64,000 bases of DNA from Apostichopus japonicus (taxonomy: Eukaryota > Echinodermata > Holothuroidea > Aspidochirotida > Stichopodidae): the NCBI RefSeq assembly GCF_037975245.1, contig NC_092567.1, positions 19,662,876-19,726,875 on the forward strand. The letters are read 5' to 3'. Numbering within the stretch: the first letter of the stretch is position 1; each line of letters starts with the position of its first letter. A program made the position numbers and the translations under genes. A model generated the notes under the pieces. That model was given only the letters and a program-made list of their open reading frames with translations. It did no database searches and was not told the origin of the DNA. Below, one piece after another: positions 49,025 to 63,400 of this stretch.

Positions 49025-52000
49025 CTTCAAGGTGAGAAGAAAGATAGCAGTGTTCAGATTTAAGTGTTATTGTTACTATTATATTGTTTTACTAAATATC
49101 AAGTATGCATAATTGTAATCTTATCATGCCATATGGAATCCTGGGAGGAAATTGTGATATAAAACATAGGACAATGAAAAGAACCTAAGTGACGCAGAGA
49201 AATCAATGTCTGACTAAAAGTTTAAACATCTTATGACAATGGTAGACTCGGATTCCGAATGAATAAACTGACGTGGCTGTTGCCTTTGTCGTTCAGTGGT
49301 CACCTGACAAAGGACGCAGAAAGAACCCGTCGGCTAGGTAACATGTATTAAAATCTTGGATTATAACATTCTTTCCTTTATCATTCAGCTGCACACAAAT
49401 TTGAGTTCTTAGAAATATTTGAACGCCTACACGAAAAATTGACTAATTAACGGAGAAATCTGATCTGATTACCATGACAATACTTTTGAACAATGATCGT
49501 CCTCAGATTTTAGTAATTTTGTATCTTCCTTTTTTTGGGGGGTCAAACAAAGAGGCCATTTTAAGGAAGTTCTTTTACCTGTTGGTCTGAAATGTCTTCA
49601 AATCAATGTAATACATGTGAATCATTGTCCTTTAATTTTTGATATCTGGTTATAGTTAATAGAGGCTTGAGTGCATGTTCATACACTCTCCCCATAAAAG
49701 CATGCAGCCAAACGTGTATCCCGTGGACAAAACTGTCTACGTCCATTTTTTGCCCTTCAGGCGAGACTATCCAACAACAGGAATGTCTCGGTGGATTGAT
49801 ATTTGCACTTCCTTCGGTGCCTAACAGGGAATCGATAGAAAAGCTCTGTCTTCCCGTTCCTGTTCCCGTGGAAAGGATGCACTTTGTAAAGTGCTGCACA
49901 TCGAGCGGAAAGTCTGTTCTATTTGGTGGTTCTGGTTGATACAAAGGTTTTATTTACTTATTTGTATTCTTTTGCTCAATGACAATTCGCCACAGATAAA
50001 GAAGGACTCGTCAGTAAGAAGTAGTTCATGCATTTCTAGAATGTTCTTATTTCTTTGGCATATGCTGTTACATTGTCGTTGCACAACATCGGCAACTACC
50101 TTGTAATATTAGTGAAGATGATTGACAGTAGGATATAATTCTAACAGATGCACCGAGAAATTACATAAAGAGGAAACGCAAAGTTTGGTTTTCAACTTTA
50201 GATTTCAAACTCGAACCAGAACAATCAGGAAGGATATCGCAATGATTTGCCCCTTTCAGAGGCCCTTTCTTAAAATCAACCACCCTCTTATGAGCGATAT
50301 CAAATACATTAGTGGATACACAATAGGGCTCTGTATGGAATGACGTCGTTCATGCATCATCGTCTACATTGTCCATATCATCGAACAGTGACGTGACACT
50401 GAGAAGGCGTTTGTAAGTCGCTTTAAACATATTCGAACCATTGCAGTCATTGAGTCCATGAACGAAACCTGAACGGACTGATATTCTGGCCATAGGCACT
50501 TCTATTCATCTTATTTTACGAACAAAATCTGAACAAAACAATTCCATCACAACTTACGCAATTGGATTGTACTTGCAAATTTCTACAGAAAGAGGTTAGT
50601 AAAACCTTAAGCCTATGTAACACAAGACAGATGGGACAATGTATTCATGTTTGGAAGAGAAACTGAGAAATGAGAAAACGTCCGACGTATACGTTACTGT
50701 TTGTATAAGTAATTTGTTAATCAATTGCTCACTTTATCAATCAATGCGTCAATCAATCAATCAATCCCATCGTATGGTGTTCTGAGTATCCAAGGGGGGC
50801 CCGTCTGACCTATTCTCATGTTCGTTTTGATCCAAAGTAACGTGTTAACGACAAGCAGTTGTTATTTAGTGGTGTGCGTATGGTGATGGATAATAAAAAA
50901 CTACCAGTATTTTCTTTCGCCAGTTTCACCACATTTAATGTGTTTGAGCTAATGTTAGACTCCAATTGATCAAAATATGATGCCGTGTTACAAAACAAAT
51001 TAGACCTTAGACATCTTGTTCATTCTAAGCAATCAACAATTATTTTATTTCATATCTTTGTATCCTAAGTTTGCATGACCTCGATTAGCTTTGCGTTTGT
51101 CTTGTCATCTTCATTTCATATATGATGTTGATAATGATATTATTCAGCAATTGTGTGCACTGTCAAGTTATAATATTATTCATGTACCTTTGTGTGAATT
51201 AGCTTTGCATGTAGCTGGAATAAAGCTTTTAATTATTTCACCAACTGACCGTAGATCAACTGGAAATCAACGAATTAGGGTCAATATATTAAGCAGCCTA
51301 TAGTGTTTTTTGAACTCACAGTGCGGACTATATGTTTCACTTTAAGATAAGTACTATATTGTCTGAAACGAAAATTTCTTTAATGTGAAACGTAAAATAA
51401 TGTTTGATAAAACGATAAAACCAATTGTTGTTGACAGTGCATCTGTGAGTTGTGGTGATTATCGTTGTATTAGCCATGATTGATACTTCCTACCAAACTA
51501 CAACATCCTCCCTCAAAAGCAAAAAGAAGAGGAAAAATAGAAAGACAAACTATAACTAACAAAAAACCCATGCGGACAATGATCAAATATTTGTTATTGC
51601 CTGAAATAAGGGCAAACAAATAATCCATCTAATGTCAGAACAACTTCACTTAGTGTAAGAAGGAACAGCGCTGATGTTTTATCTCGACGACTAATCATGG
51701 GCGGATTGTCAATGAATAACAAGGTCTTCTGGCACATCTTTCGCCTAATTAATTCGCCGTCCAGACGTGACTCATCGTAACAATATAAAAAAAATTATAC
51801 AATAACTCTTTCCAAAGTATATATAAAGCTTTCTTTCTAAATGAGAGAACAAGTTGAAAACGGCAGTTACGTATTTTTACGGAACATTTAGTCTATACTT
51901 CTTACCTTGTTTTACAGCTGTCGTCATTTTTATATTGAAATGCTGTTCGCAACCAATGTCCTAAACAATAAACATTAAACAATAATTGCTAGCATGGATT

Positions 52001-54335
52001 GACTTAGGCTGTTCTATGTCGACGCTGAATGACTTGAAAGAAAGGGCGAACGTTATGATTTGTTTCGTTGATTTGTTTTAATTTTTTTACGCTGGTCTAA
52101 ATTTATCGATGGAGCGTGTCACGAGAGAAATACAGGGTCTTTTTGTTGCATAACTCACAGTAAGATACGTGTATGAATGTTGTTTCTCTTGCACGTTTTT
52201 AAACCTTAAATGACTGATTAATATGGAAGAGATGACAAATTATTCAATAAATACAGAATCAGGACATTGTTTAGCACGAGACCGTTATAATGAAATGAAA
52301 GAGATCACTATATTAATATTAAACTTTCTTAAACTGGTTGGTTATTGCCAATTTAAAATCAGGAAGTTTGAAATAAGCAATTTCGTAAAGATGACTTATT
52401 TTAAAGGAGGAAGTACCTTTACTAAGCTTATGTTAGGGAATACCATTTCGTTTTGTTTTACATAATAGTGGTTAAAAGTGGATAAAAATTTTTGTTTACC
52501 CTTTCTTTTTCTCTATTGATCATTCAATGTGAATATTACCGGGGTTGACACAAGTCACATTAAGGATTGTAATATTATAGATCGAGCATTTGAGAACATA
52601 CTTACAGACAATTTAAGATACTTGCATCTGTGACTGGATGATTTAAGAACTACAGTTTTTTCCATGTCTCCAGTCTCGTTTGTGATGTGACTTTTAACCT
52701 GAGATATCTCCCAAGCGGACTTAATTTTATTGTCAGATATGGGAGATTTGTGTGAGGAATCACATCGACCGTCAATACGATGGTTAGATTGCTTTTTAGT
52801 CTAAAAGAACGTGATAATGAGATAGCAGTTGCCGACGTAAAATATATTATCAATTTATATATCTCTCAAATCTCTGAGCATATGTTCTTTATATGAAAGA
52901 GGTAACAACGGAAAGCCAAATGTAAGCTTTTGAAATAATGAAATCCCACAAGAAGGTCATGATGAGATTAGCAGTTTTTAACCTAACTTTGATATTTTTC
53001 TCACGTTTCTCTTCACATATTCTTTAATTGAATGAGGTAACGTAGAACAGTCAAAGGTCAATCTCTGAACTACATTGGAAATCAGATGGAAAGGACTCAA
53101 GTTGATAAACATTTAACCTTTTTAAAAGGTTAGTTAAATTTCTCAGTCGTAATCTTAATATAAGTGTGCATGGATCAACCAGATTCACATTCACAGCATA
53201 AATGATTGAATTAGATTTATTGGATTCGTGTGGTATTACTTGAGCCTTAGGGTGGGGAAAGGTAAACTTAGTCTTTCTCAAACGAATTTTCGAAACTAGA
53301 TTAAAATGCTGACGGATTTACCAAGCACGTCGTGAAAACGCTTAATTAAAAAAGATTTGTAAAAAGACGAAACGTATCTAACCTAAAAAACATCTGCATA
53401 TTGGACTAACTTGACCAGGTATATCCCTCCAGGTGTCGCGAAAGCCATTCTCGTTCAAATTTGAATACTGCGAGTGGTACAATTTAATACGCATGTACCG
53501 TATGTCAGATCTAACAGCTCAATAGAGTGCGTGAGAACAGTTATTGGATGAAAATATCAATAGCTTTGTTTTTCATTATTTCTGGGAATTCTATCAGAAA
53601 ATCGGAAAACCTTGTAAAAATTGTCATGTTATCTTAAGTATAACTTGCGTAATTGCGTGCACTCACTTTTACGTCCGAATTATTGCAAGTGTGTGATAAT
53701 GTGAGAGCTTAATGTGTACTTATGAAATACTTTAACATTGTTATGTTTACCCACGATTACAACGATTTAATCATCCTACTTTGCTGACGTTTTGGTTATT
53801 ACCGTATTTTAGTTTCAACGCAATTTAGGTTGTACCAATGTCATTGCTTAACATTAAACTGGTATAGGCTTCATGATAGCACTAGTCATTATAAATTGTG
53901 AGCGTTTGCCTTATATATGGAGGAAAAGAAATACTAAAAATAGCTTAGTTTACGAACTTGTATGAAGAAATAATTAATGTTACACAAACTGTAAAAAAAA
54001 TAACATTTTGCATTATAAACGGGGTAGTGGGTAATATTTTAGCAGTTTCCTAGAGAGAGAACCCGTAAATGGGTATTTGCCTATAGTGTATTGATACATT
54101 CAAGCCACGCTGATGCGTTTGTGCCCTACGCCGTGTTCTGTCTCTTTCTGTTCTTCTCTACAGTTAATGTAGCTATGAAAAATGTTTGATCTATATGAGA
54201 CTCACATTCTCCTTATTTACACTTTGTACTCATTATACTTCATTCCGTTTGATCTTTCTCTTCTGAGCTCACTTCCACGCGTGTCTTTTACCTTTCTACA
54301 TCAAATTAATGAAATGATGAGAATATATCACGTAC
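49025..54335 (-). other. Kiss1: Intron of the kisspeptin-type gene (5.3 kb)
   Basis: The donor is GTACGT at 54335 and the acceptor TTGAAG at 49025. The content is AT-rich with a TCAA/CAAT simple repeat at about 50735-50767. An open frame of about 113 codons (49603-49944, minus) containing RQSFSIDSLLG and VHGIHVWLHAFMGRV, with an opposite-strand frame of 90 codons, could not be assigned and has no clear acceptor or ATG. Confidence 0.75.
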
Positions 54336-54420
54336 CTTTTAAATTTGTGTCTGCTAGTGATGCGCTAAACACTGTTCCACAGAGCAATGACAGTAGGATC
54401 GGGAATACTATTTTGTCCAT
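54336..54420 (-). CDS. Kiss1: Kisspeptin-type neuropeptide precursor, signal-peptide exon
   Basis: The ATG at 54420 opens MDKIVFPILLSLLCGTVFSA, a textbook signal peptide with a charged start, a hydrophobic core and a small-residue cleavage region (likely near residues 20-23), then SLADTNLK and one base before donor AAAAG|GTACGT. The remaining G joins AT of the exon at 49024 to make D29 in frame, giving 85 + 458 = 543 bp, i.e. 180 codons and a stop. A strong acceptor (TTCTTCTTATACCTCAG) lies at about 54456, so a separate untranslated 5' exon is likely further right. A short upstream ORF (MQWTK, then stop) overlaps the main start. Confidence 0.85.
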
Positions 54421-54456
54421 TGCATAGAGCCTCCTTCCTTGATTACCTGAGGTATA

Positions 54457-57400
54457 AGAAGAAATGAAAATATTCCTTTAATTACGAAATTAGTTACTTT
54501 TCTTCTCGAAAAACAATGAGAAGATCTGTTGGTATTTATAACTTCGCCATGATCTTATTAACTTCATTCACGAAGGGAACTTATTACATTTTACGAAAGC
54601 AAAAAACAACGACGTCTTTATTTCGGCCGTAGGTAACGATACAAACCATCAAAACGTGTTTAGGACATTCTGCTAAATTCAGGTTGTCTTAGTTGTTCTT
54701 TCCGAAACTAAACATTGCTTTATCTAATTGACAGTTACCGTAAACGTATGTAAGTAATATCATCAAATGTCATATCAAATACAAACGGAAGAAATTAATG
54801 TCATGCATTGTCTGTACCATTATACACAAAAAACGTTTAATTGATCCTCAAGGAAAGATCAATTTGAATTAACGTCACTCTCGAATTTTCCTGTTCGGAT
54901 ATTTCCCTCTTTATGTTCTGTGAAATAAAATGTCAACATTGAAGACGGATTTTTTATAAATAGTTATGACATCATATGTAAAACTGAACCTAACCTGTGG
55001 ACAAGAAAGCAAGTTCTTGGTAAATTTCTCACCGAAGGATTTGTTGGTTGGTCTATTCTTTGTGTCGTATTTGTGCACTATCAATTACGTGGGTGACGTA
55101 TTTTACATCTCTTTGTCCTCACGAAGTCGCAGGCTGGTCGAAATGGTATATTAAACATACTTCAAAACCACTAAATCGATCAGGCAGTGACGTAACTTCT
55201 GCTTGTTTCGTCATGAGATGACCATTAGTATTTAAATAATTACACCCGAGTACTGCAGCGATGATGTTATTATACGATGATGTTGCTTGATTGACAATAT
55301 TAAGTGGTGTCTCGTCAAACAACAAAGATAACACAAAATAAAATGCGAAATCTTTATTGTTTTAGTTATCGCTCATTGCTAACGGAAGCAAACGATGGAA
55401 CCTTTGTATGGATAAGATTTTTTTCTTCTAAGGATGACTTTGAATACTTAACTGCTCGTAATGTTTCTATAATTATTTATTTCAGAATATTTAACTGTAA
55501 AATATGCAGTCTCTGGAAAGCTTCTTAAGGCGAAGTAAATTATGATGTTTACTCTTCAGTACTGACCACATGTTAATATTACACCATTGTTGTAGGAATT
55601 CTAAAATTTTAAGCATAACATGTTCTTTCAAGTTCACATAAGCATCAGCACCCTGACATGACATTAACATTATTCTTTGCTTGACAACTTTGTAATGCAC
55701 TGTAATCAATGTATGTTATTACAGCCCATAAAAGTCTTGTTCCATAATTGAGCTTTGTTTTGCATCTGAAGAAGTAACCAAATGGTTTGCTTGGGCAAAA
55801 TCAAAACAGCATAAACAGTAAACACTAAAGCCGTTAGAAGGTAAATTGCTAATTATGTATTGTGCGTAGTCTGGGAGTGTCAATTTACTGACAGCTTCAA
55901 AGAAAGAAAGTTGAGCCCTTACCAGGTTTTCTCACACTCTTAAGTTGCCGGATTAACACGAAATGCTGTTATTATAATTAAATTGCTCCAATGAAATCTT
56001 GATGAAATAGCATCTCTCGCTGTTGCACTGTTTGAAGTAAACGTCTCTATCGCGCTACTAGCTTTTAAGTAGATATAATGATCGCAAATTGTTCTTGGTT
56101 GTTACCGAAGAGACAGTGAATGTTGAAGCACGTGCGCACTATTTATCTAGTGACAAATCAATTAAGTTCATGTCCTCGTTGCAGCTTTTTCCGTTTCGTT
56201 ACTGGCGTGATGTGCAATGATGTTTTTTTCACTGTCAGATCCATTGGTTTTTCACTGAACTCAACATAGGGGTCAATGCTTCGCACGAGATACATAATGT
56301 TCATAACTTATTTCTGTTTCGTTTCAACCAAGTTAGTCAAATCACTGTTGATTTTTCAACGTAATAACTTATAACCGTCTGTTGTGTTGTTGATGTATGC
56401 ATAAGCTGAAGTTTTTGTTGAAATGTAAGCAAAGCTTATCTCACTTCCTGAAGATGATTACCTTTTCTGGCGTAGCTTTATTGCCATATATTTTTGTCCA
56501 TATATTTACGTGAAGGTACCTTGTCAATCCAACCTTCGCCCATGACGACACTTGTTGATTTAGCATTTGTTTTGTTTAACTTACTTGCAAGGCCAAACTG
56601 TGAACTTCAAGGTAACACATTAACACTTACTTGATGTAACGTCGGTACGAGTTTGTCAAACTTGTCAGAAAACGATTTATGTAAGCTTCGCCCATGAACT
56701 GTTAATTAATATCACCTTGCCCGCAATTTTCCATTTCCGTATCACCGTGCCCTTCATTGACCTCATCGCGGGTGAACTTCCATCACCTCTTCGTTTCCAA
56801 TCTGCCATTCGTAAAGTCAACAACCTGTAAATGGTATCTTCCAATGAAACTATCCTACCAAGGAGGTTTGGGGTGTTAACCGTTCTGTAATGGTAATCCT
56901 AATTACATTTATGTTCTCATCTGGTGTTTGCTTAAAGAAATTCATTCTTGACAATACATTCGATTAGATCCTGTATTTGATTGATTTGTACAAATCAGTA
57001 GGTAATCATCTTTGAACCAATTATTATTATTATTATTATTGTAATGAAGACTTAGCAAACGACAACTTCATAGTATTGATGGGGAAACACTATTCTATAC
57101 TGATAGTACTAATTTAATTAATATTGTGAACATTTACATTCTAGTATATAGTTACCTGGTATGAACGTATTGAGTTTCTGACGAGATGACTCAATGTGCA
57201 TATGTTCCATTTTTATTGAATTCAAACGACTGGAAACTTATGCAACCTAATAGGTTGTCCATTTGATTCCTAGTAACTCGCTAATTTAGGAGATGAGATT
57301 AACTTTGAATTATAGAACTCGCTACTTATGTTGTTAAGCCACTTGGTATTTACATTTTATTACATACGAGCTAGTGGTTACATTAGCACGTGGTCGTCCA

Positions 57401-60228
57401 GCGAATAAGGTACTTCAACAACAATTCAGGATGCTTTTGGTTGTTTTCCACATTGTGTGGGTTATGCTACTTTTGTCAATGAGAAAAGGGTCACTAACAA
57501 ATAAAGAGAGGTATAATGGGTATAAGTAATCCTGAATGGAGACACCGGAACTCGATGATTGAGTAAGACAATGGCTTGTACGTGCTACCACCTAACGTGC
57601 CAATTGATCCAATTTGAAGAAAGAACATCCTTTTCAAGGTCTATGTTATTATAATTAGAGTAAGGAAGAAACTAAAATGACACATCTTTCCGTTTTGAAT
57701 AATAATTTTATCCTTTAAAGAAAGAATTACTGTAATTCTACTCCCATGGAGGATTTTCAGTAAACAACCCATACCGCTTTGCTTGCTTGATATTATATTT
57801 TAGCAGTACTGACTGCACTTCATTTACAAAAGTACCAAGGTAATTGAATATCATATCGTACTTTTGTGTTGTTTCAGACTAAGGACACTTGTACTTTTTA
57901 CCTTCACGATGAGACCTAGAAGATTTAAATTAACGAAAACGTGGATGCAGGTATCTGTTTTTATCAATTTATTCCTCAGAAAAAAATAAGAATACGTGCA
58001 TCTATAGTATCCTCGGGTAATGATTGTCCACTACATCAGAATGTACATTAGACCTCTATTTCACTAATGTACTGTTCGCCTTTACTTTTTCGGAACTTTA
58101 CTTCCCTTCGTCGGTTACCTGTCTCTTTATAACATGAGCACTATGTCGCTCTACTGTGTCTACAGTGAAGTAGTAACCTTTCTAACACTGCAAACACTAA
58201 GAGACAGATGAGTTCGTCTCTTGTTAATATTCAAACCCCGGTAAGCTTTGCAACTTTAACAGGCAGCGTCAATCGGGCGCTTCATAAAGTTGGATACTGT
58301 GGTGCGCAGTGATTTTTCAGGGTTTCATTGCTTTCTATCTGAAGTACTTGCTACAATAGGTAATCTTTGTTTGATAAAGTCCCCTTAAATCGAGACTATA
58401 ACCGTGATTTTCGTTACGAGTTTGCTGGCATAGGCCGCCCAATATCCAAGTTGTAGCAATGTTGGGAAAAGACAAAGTACGGTCTTTGAATAGTATCTTA
58501 AATAAAACCCAGTTACTCGGCAATAAAATGTTATTCTCAAGTGAGTATGTTACTTCTCGGTTATAGGCTTTGCTCAGTAATTCCATAAGTAAATCTATGT
58601 TTTGTTTACAACACATGACTTTGGTTGGAAATCAAGTTGCAAAAGTCTGTTTTTGTTAATTGGAAGCTGTCGGACAAAGACCACGGATTGTTCCTGTCAG
58701 ACAAGTACCATTCATGATTTCTATGAATTTACAAATTAATTCAAGGAACGCATAGATAAGTTTCAGAGTCACACGTAATGCAATTGACACTTTGACATCC
58801 GCAATCGGTCATATACTATCACGACAATTGTTGTATCTGGTTTCATCATTTTATAATCTTGGCAACGCATGAAATTTACACAAAGTCAATAGTCAATAGA
58901 CCTGATATGTCATATATTGAGTCATCCGGCGCCACAGTATAAACTTTCAAGAAATTTTAAGATTCGATTGCTGACAAAACAAGCCACAAAAAGGCGTTGT
59001 GGTGCGTGCATATAGTTTCCGAAGATGTTTGCAGATGTCTTTACTAAAATATTGAAAGAGATAACAGATGACCCCAAATACGCCGTCTAACCTACCAGGT
59101 ATTGCCCACGCATAACAGCGATGTTCGAAGAAACGTTTCCAGCCAAACTATATCATCAACTTGAACATGATATATTCTCTTTAGGAAGAAAGCATTACAC
59201 AATTTCAACCAAAAAAAGTGCACGGGATTAGTGTCTATATCGGCTTTAGTAATTGCGCTGAAAATCTAAGCTCTGCACTATATCAACAATATAACGATAT
59301 TATACATAATGCATTCGTCGTCGCTAGAGTACATGTCCAATGACTACTTTTTTACCAAACGAACTTACATCCAATCAGTCATTTTCCATTGAATTATTAA
59401 CCGTTTCTGTTTAATAAATGTCTTTCTGAATAAAATTGTAAATGAAACTGCGATGGACGCTGTGGTGTTTGCCGATAGTGTTCAGCATTATTGTCCAAAA
59501 CCAAATTCAGAAGCCAGATTCAAATGTGAAAATTTGAATTTCACTAGACGAGATAGTGGGAAAATATATACAATGAATACATATGACGCCAATTTGACGG
59601 ATAAACTATTATAAATAATTATCAGAAACGTGCTGGATAACTTGTTTTTTTTATAATTGCTATGGTACTGCTGCTAAGTCTGGGCTGGGCTGCTAAGCGG
59701 CGACTTTCTCGTTTACGGGAAGCATGATCAACGTTACAGCATAACCATCAAAAAGTTATACAAAAAATAATCGCATTCTTAATAATAACTGTTAATATAT
59801 ATATATTCTTATACTTGTGTCAAGTAATATTGTTGTTCCGATCAGGGGCCCCATCTTTTATGTTCTTTATCAAATGCACTTGCAGCGTTGCCCCTCCAAT
59901 CCTGGAAACGGGTCAACGCAGCTGCATGTGATAGTATTATTAGAACGAGTTCAGCCCATTTGGAATCATTTAAACCACCCTAGTTTCAATACATGAAAAG
60001 TGAGAACTTTCATCAACAAACTTCTTATTTCAATTTCAAGCATCATCTCATGCATAAGTTGTAATGCATCTGCCAACTTTTTCGTAACTATCACTATATA
60101 CCCACTCACTGAAACCATATCCCCAGCTACTCATTAAGGCTCCACAAATAGATTTTAATGCAACGCCCAATACGATATGTACGTAATAAATATGACCTGA
60201 TATGATATGATGTATAAATATATAGATC
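54457..60228. other. Kiss1: Upstream of the kisspeptin-type gene, nothing recognised
   Basis: AT-rich sequence without identifiable coding exons. It has an (ATT)n run at about 57021-57040. The promoter and untranslated first exon of the kisspeptin-type gene are expected somewhere to the right of 54456, but no unique TATA/initiator arrangement could be chosen. Confidence 0.4.
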
Positions 60229-60355
60229 TATAGGGTGTCCATATCCAAGTGGTTAGGGTGTCCGCATATAAAGGGGAGGCCCGGGTTCGAATCCTGGTGG
60301 AGTCTGGAAGTTTCTTCACTGTTCTGAATTTTCCAACTCACTACAATTATATTTA

Positions 60356-60360
<5 letters not shown>
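60229..60360 (+). mobile_element. tRNA-derived SINE, family A copy 2
   Basis: The head 60234-60304 parallels the copy at 34690-34825: GTGGTTAGGGTGTCCGCATA, then AGGCCCGGGTTCGAATCCTG and GTGGAGTCTGG. The same short body follows (AAGTTTCTTCACTGTTCTGA and CAACTCACTACAATTATA). The anticodon arm is less well paired (CCGC/GGGG). Its tail has expanded into the adjacent (TA)n. Confidence 0.85.

Positions 60361-60434
<74 letters not shown>
60357..60434. repeat. (TA)n microsatellite at a SINE tail
   Basis: A nearly pure TA run of about 78 bp directly after the SINE's AT-rich 3' end. Open frames encoding Ile-Tyr repeats across it are artefacts. Confidence 0.95.
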
Positions 60435-60435
<1 letters not shown>

Positions 60436-63400
60436 GGAGATAATTGACTGAGAGGTTGACCCATGTAAGTAACGACCTACATTTATTAAATAAACGCAAC
60501 GAGTCGCTGAATTTATGGTAGTTTGTAAAGGCCGATACATTACCTGGACTAAAGTAGCAGTCATTGTAGTTGACCGCGGTGTGAACTGTATTAGAAAGTT
60601 ATGTCAGCAACTAGAGTTTATACCAAGTTGACCAGAAATGCCATGTTCATCCTGCATTCGCATGCTCGAACCTAAATCGCTTCAAATTGACTACAGCTGA
60701 TAGGTACTTTGTCTTCTCATATGGAAACTGAGAGTTTGGTTAAATTAACCCACATCCATATAGAGGTCAAATCCTATTAGTATTCTAGATATGTCTGATT
60801 GCCTCAGTCCATACATTTCAATATCCAGCCCACCTTGACCGGTTTTTGAACTATTTCGTTGCTTTATGTCTGTCTGTGTGGTCACCGTTGATGACGGTGA
60901 TCTCAATTGAAAAAAACAAAAGATGAAACTTTCAATCTTCATTACGACCTTCGTCATTTGAGGCTTGACGAGCTAGGAAGCAGAACATTTTCACACAAAA
61001 ATAAGAAGAAAACAAAATGTCAAAATAAGATCGCTCATCCAAAAGTGACTCCGAGGTAAACAAATATTGCTCTCAATATCGAAAGCAGTTACGAAAAAGT
61101 TCGAGTATTACAGGGAAGTGCTATTCAGAGGGGTACTACTGCTCCCTTTTCAGAGTATAGCATCCCTGATTATTCATATTGATGTTGTCAGTTGCTATTT
61201 TTTTTTTATATAAACATAGCTACGGTACACTTTGAAAAGGTCTCAGTGACAACACAATGCTGCACAATGATGTAAGACATAACGAAATTGGAAACCAGAA
61301 AATGCCACTCAATTTTAATGGGCATAATGACTAAATCGACTGTTCGTAAACTATATGCTGTGCGTTCCAAAAGTGGGTCGCAAAAAGGAAATGATTCGCA
61401 GGGTCGTGCCATTTATTCCACGTCGGAGAATTTATCTACTGCTTTGTCGGAGTGTGCCACTCGGAGATTAAGTCCATAGTTCACAAGTTAGCTTTCATGC
61501 AGAATTCTGAGCATCGATTCTAAGAGTTGGGGTCTGGAGGGTCGTGGCTCAATCTTCGCGGCAGATCTTGGATCGCGAGTCGAAAGCGTGCGGACCGCTG
61601 GATTAGTTGATCTTGAATGAATACAAGTAAACATTTTCAAGCAGTGTTGACAAGGTTGACAATCTAGACTTATTCAGTATTCTAAAGGAACAAAGCGAGT
61701 GTATGTGAAAACATTCTTAACAATAGTCTCTATCACAGAGGTCAATGCTAATGGCGGTTGTAAAGTTACAGGCAAGCATGGCTTGTAAGTTGCTGAGGGA
61801 GGACAAAAGGCTGAAATTACCTTCATAATATATTTGAATTTACAATTTGAAAGTTACTCATAGCGTTGGTCATGTAAAGTCATATCTAGCGTTAACCAAT
61901 CACGAACAGACACGTGGTGCTTAGTAGCAAATCTATTTTGCGATTGTCTTACCCGTATGTGCTAAGTGCTGTGCTGAGTGTGCAAAAGATATGTATGGCT
62001 TAGTATGCATCACCTTTTAGCTCAGGCGTGCAAGTACAACAAGCGCATGCTCACTGGAGATGAGTGAGTTCCAGAAAGAGTCACGATCGTTTCAGAATTG
62101 GCAGGAAATGTATGTTGATTCCACTGACAATTGTACATGTTTTTTATTCAATCTGTCTCAGATTTAAGACGTTCATTTCTTTTAAAGATGAAGGTAAAAT
62201 GATTATGAGAGTAAACGAATGGTTACTTATTAAGTTTAAACTGACGTTCACTTTTTCTTTCTTTCTTGAGACGGGACTGTAATTGCAGATGAAATCACAC
62301 GCGTCGTATACTTAGAGATAAATGCCACATATGTTACCCCGAGGAGAGGAAATGTCCAACCTAAGAGACTTGACAATATTTTATTTTTACCGGAGCTGCC
62401 AAATTTTCTCCATACCCGTTTAAATTTGATTTAACCGGAAACTCAAGCAAAGGGAGCACTGTACTTTAACTGGTGCAATATAATATCTTTCCAGCACTGT
62501 TTTATAACACGCAAATGTAGCATACGTTCTAGCTTTTCAACAATAATTCATGTTGATGACTTTCAATGGAATGATATGTGGTCTAAAAGAAAGAAAATGT
62601 TGTCACAATTGTATCAAATCTTAGATAGATCTTTCGCTACATATAAATAAGGATGTTCAGTTTTAAATACTTACTATTCAATTCAATAATTATTTTAATA
62701 GATTACTAAAAGAGACGGTTGTAAAGGTAAGTTAACTGAAGCAATAAGATTAGACCAAGTTTTAGTTTTGTTAAGCACCGTATAATAACAGCAGACTAAC
62801 GGCTCGAGGAAACGTACGAAACTAAAGTTTTTTTTTTTTAATTTGTCAAATTATTGATGAAGTTCTTACTACATCTTGATCCCAAAGGGGTTAAGCAATT
62901 ATAAATTCAAAGAGTAAACATGATGACCCTTATTCCTGCGAAAACGCTTCGAATTGTTCGACATTTTTGCGCAAGTCCTGAATTATTGAGTGTGTATACT
63001 GCAATTGGAAATGAGGAGAATGGAGGGTATATTTTGATCTACATCCAATCTTCTTTAGTAAGACATTAACCTAAAATCATGGGATGAATATTGGTATCCT
63101 CGTATGTAATTTATGAATTTTATTTTGGATTGTGAGTTTTTCATTCCCAACATTTCAAATGTAAGAAATATATGTCTATGTAACCACATGAAGAATTTTG
63201 TTGCTCCTAATTCATGAGTAATCCCATGCAGAAAGGTGAAAATTTACAAATATATACCGTGGCATTGTTCAAACATGTAAAAATAACACGTATCGCTAAT
63301 TTGTTCATTCCCTGGTGTGACTAAGCGTAGTAAAGTAACAGACTCCGTCCACGTGTTTTCTGTCTTACGGTACGGTGCACACAAGGTTGCGTCAAATGCC

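Noticed and set aside
60228-60564. Ile-Tyr repeat proteins on both strands
   Set aside because: Translation of a (TA)n microsatellite.
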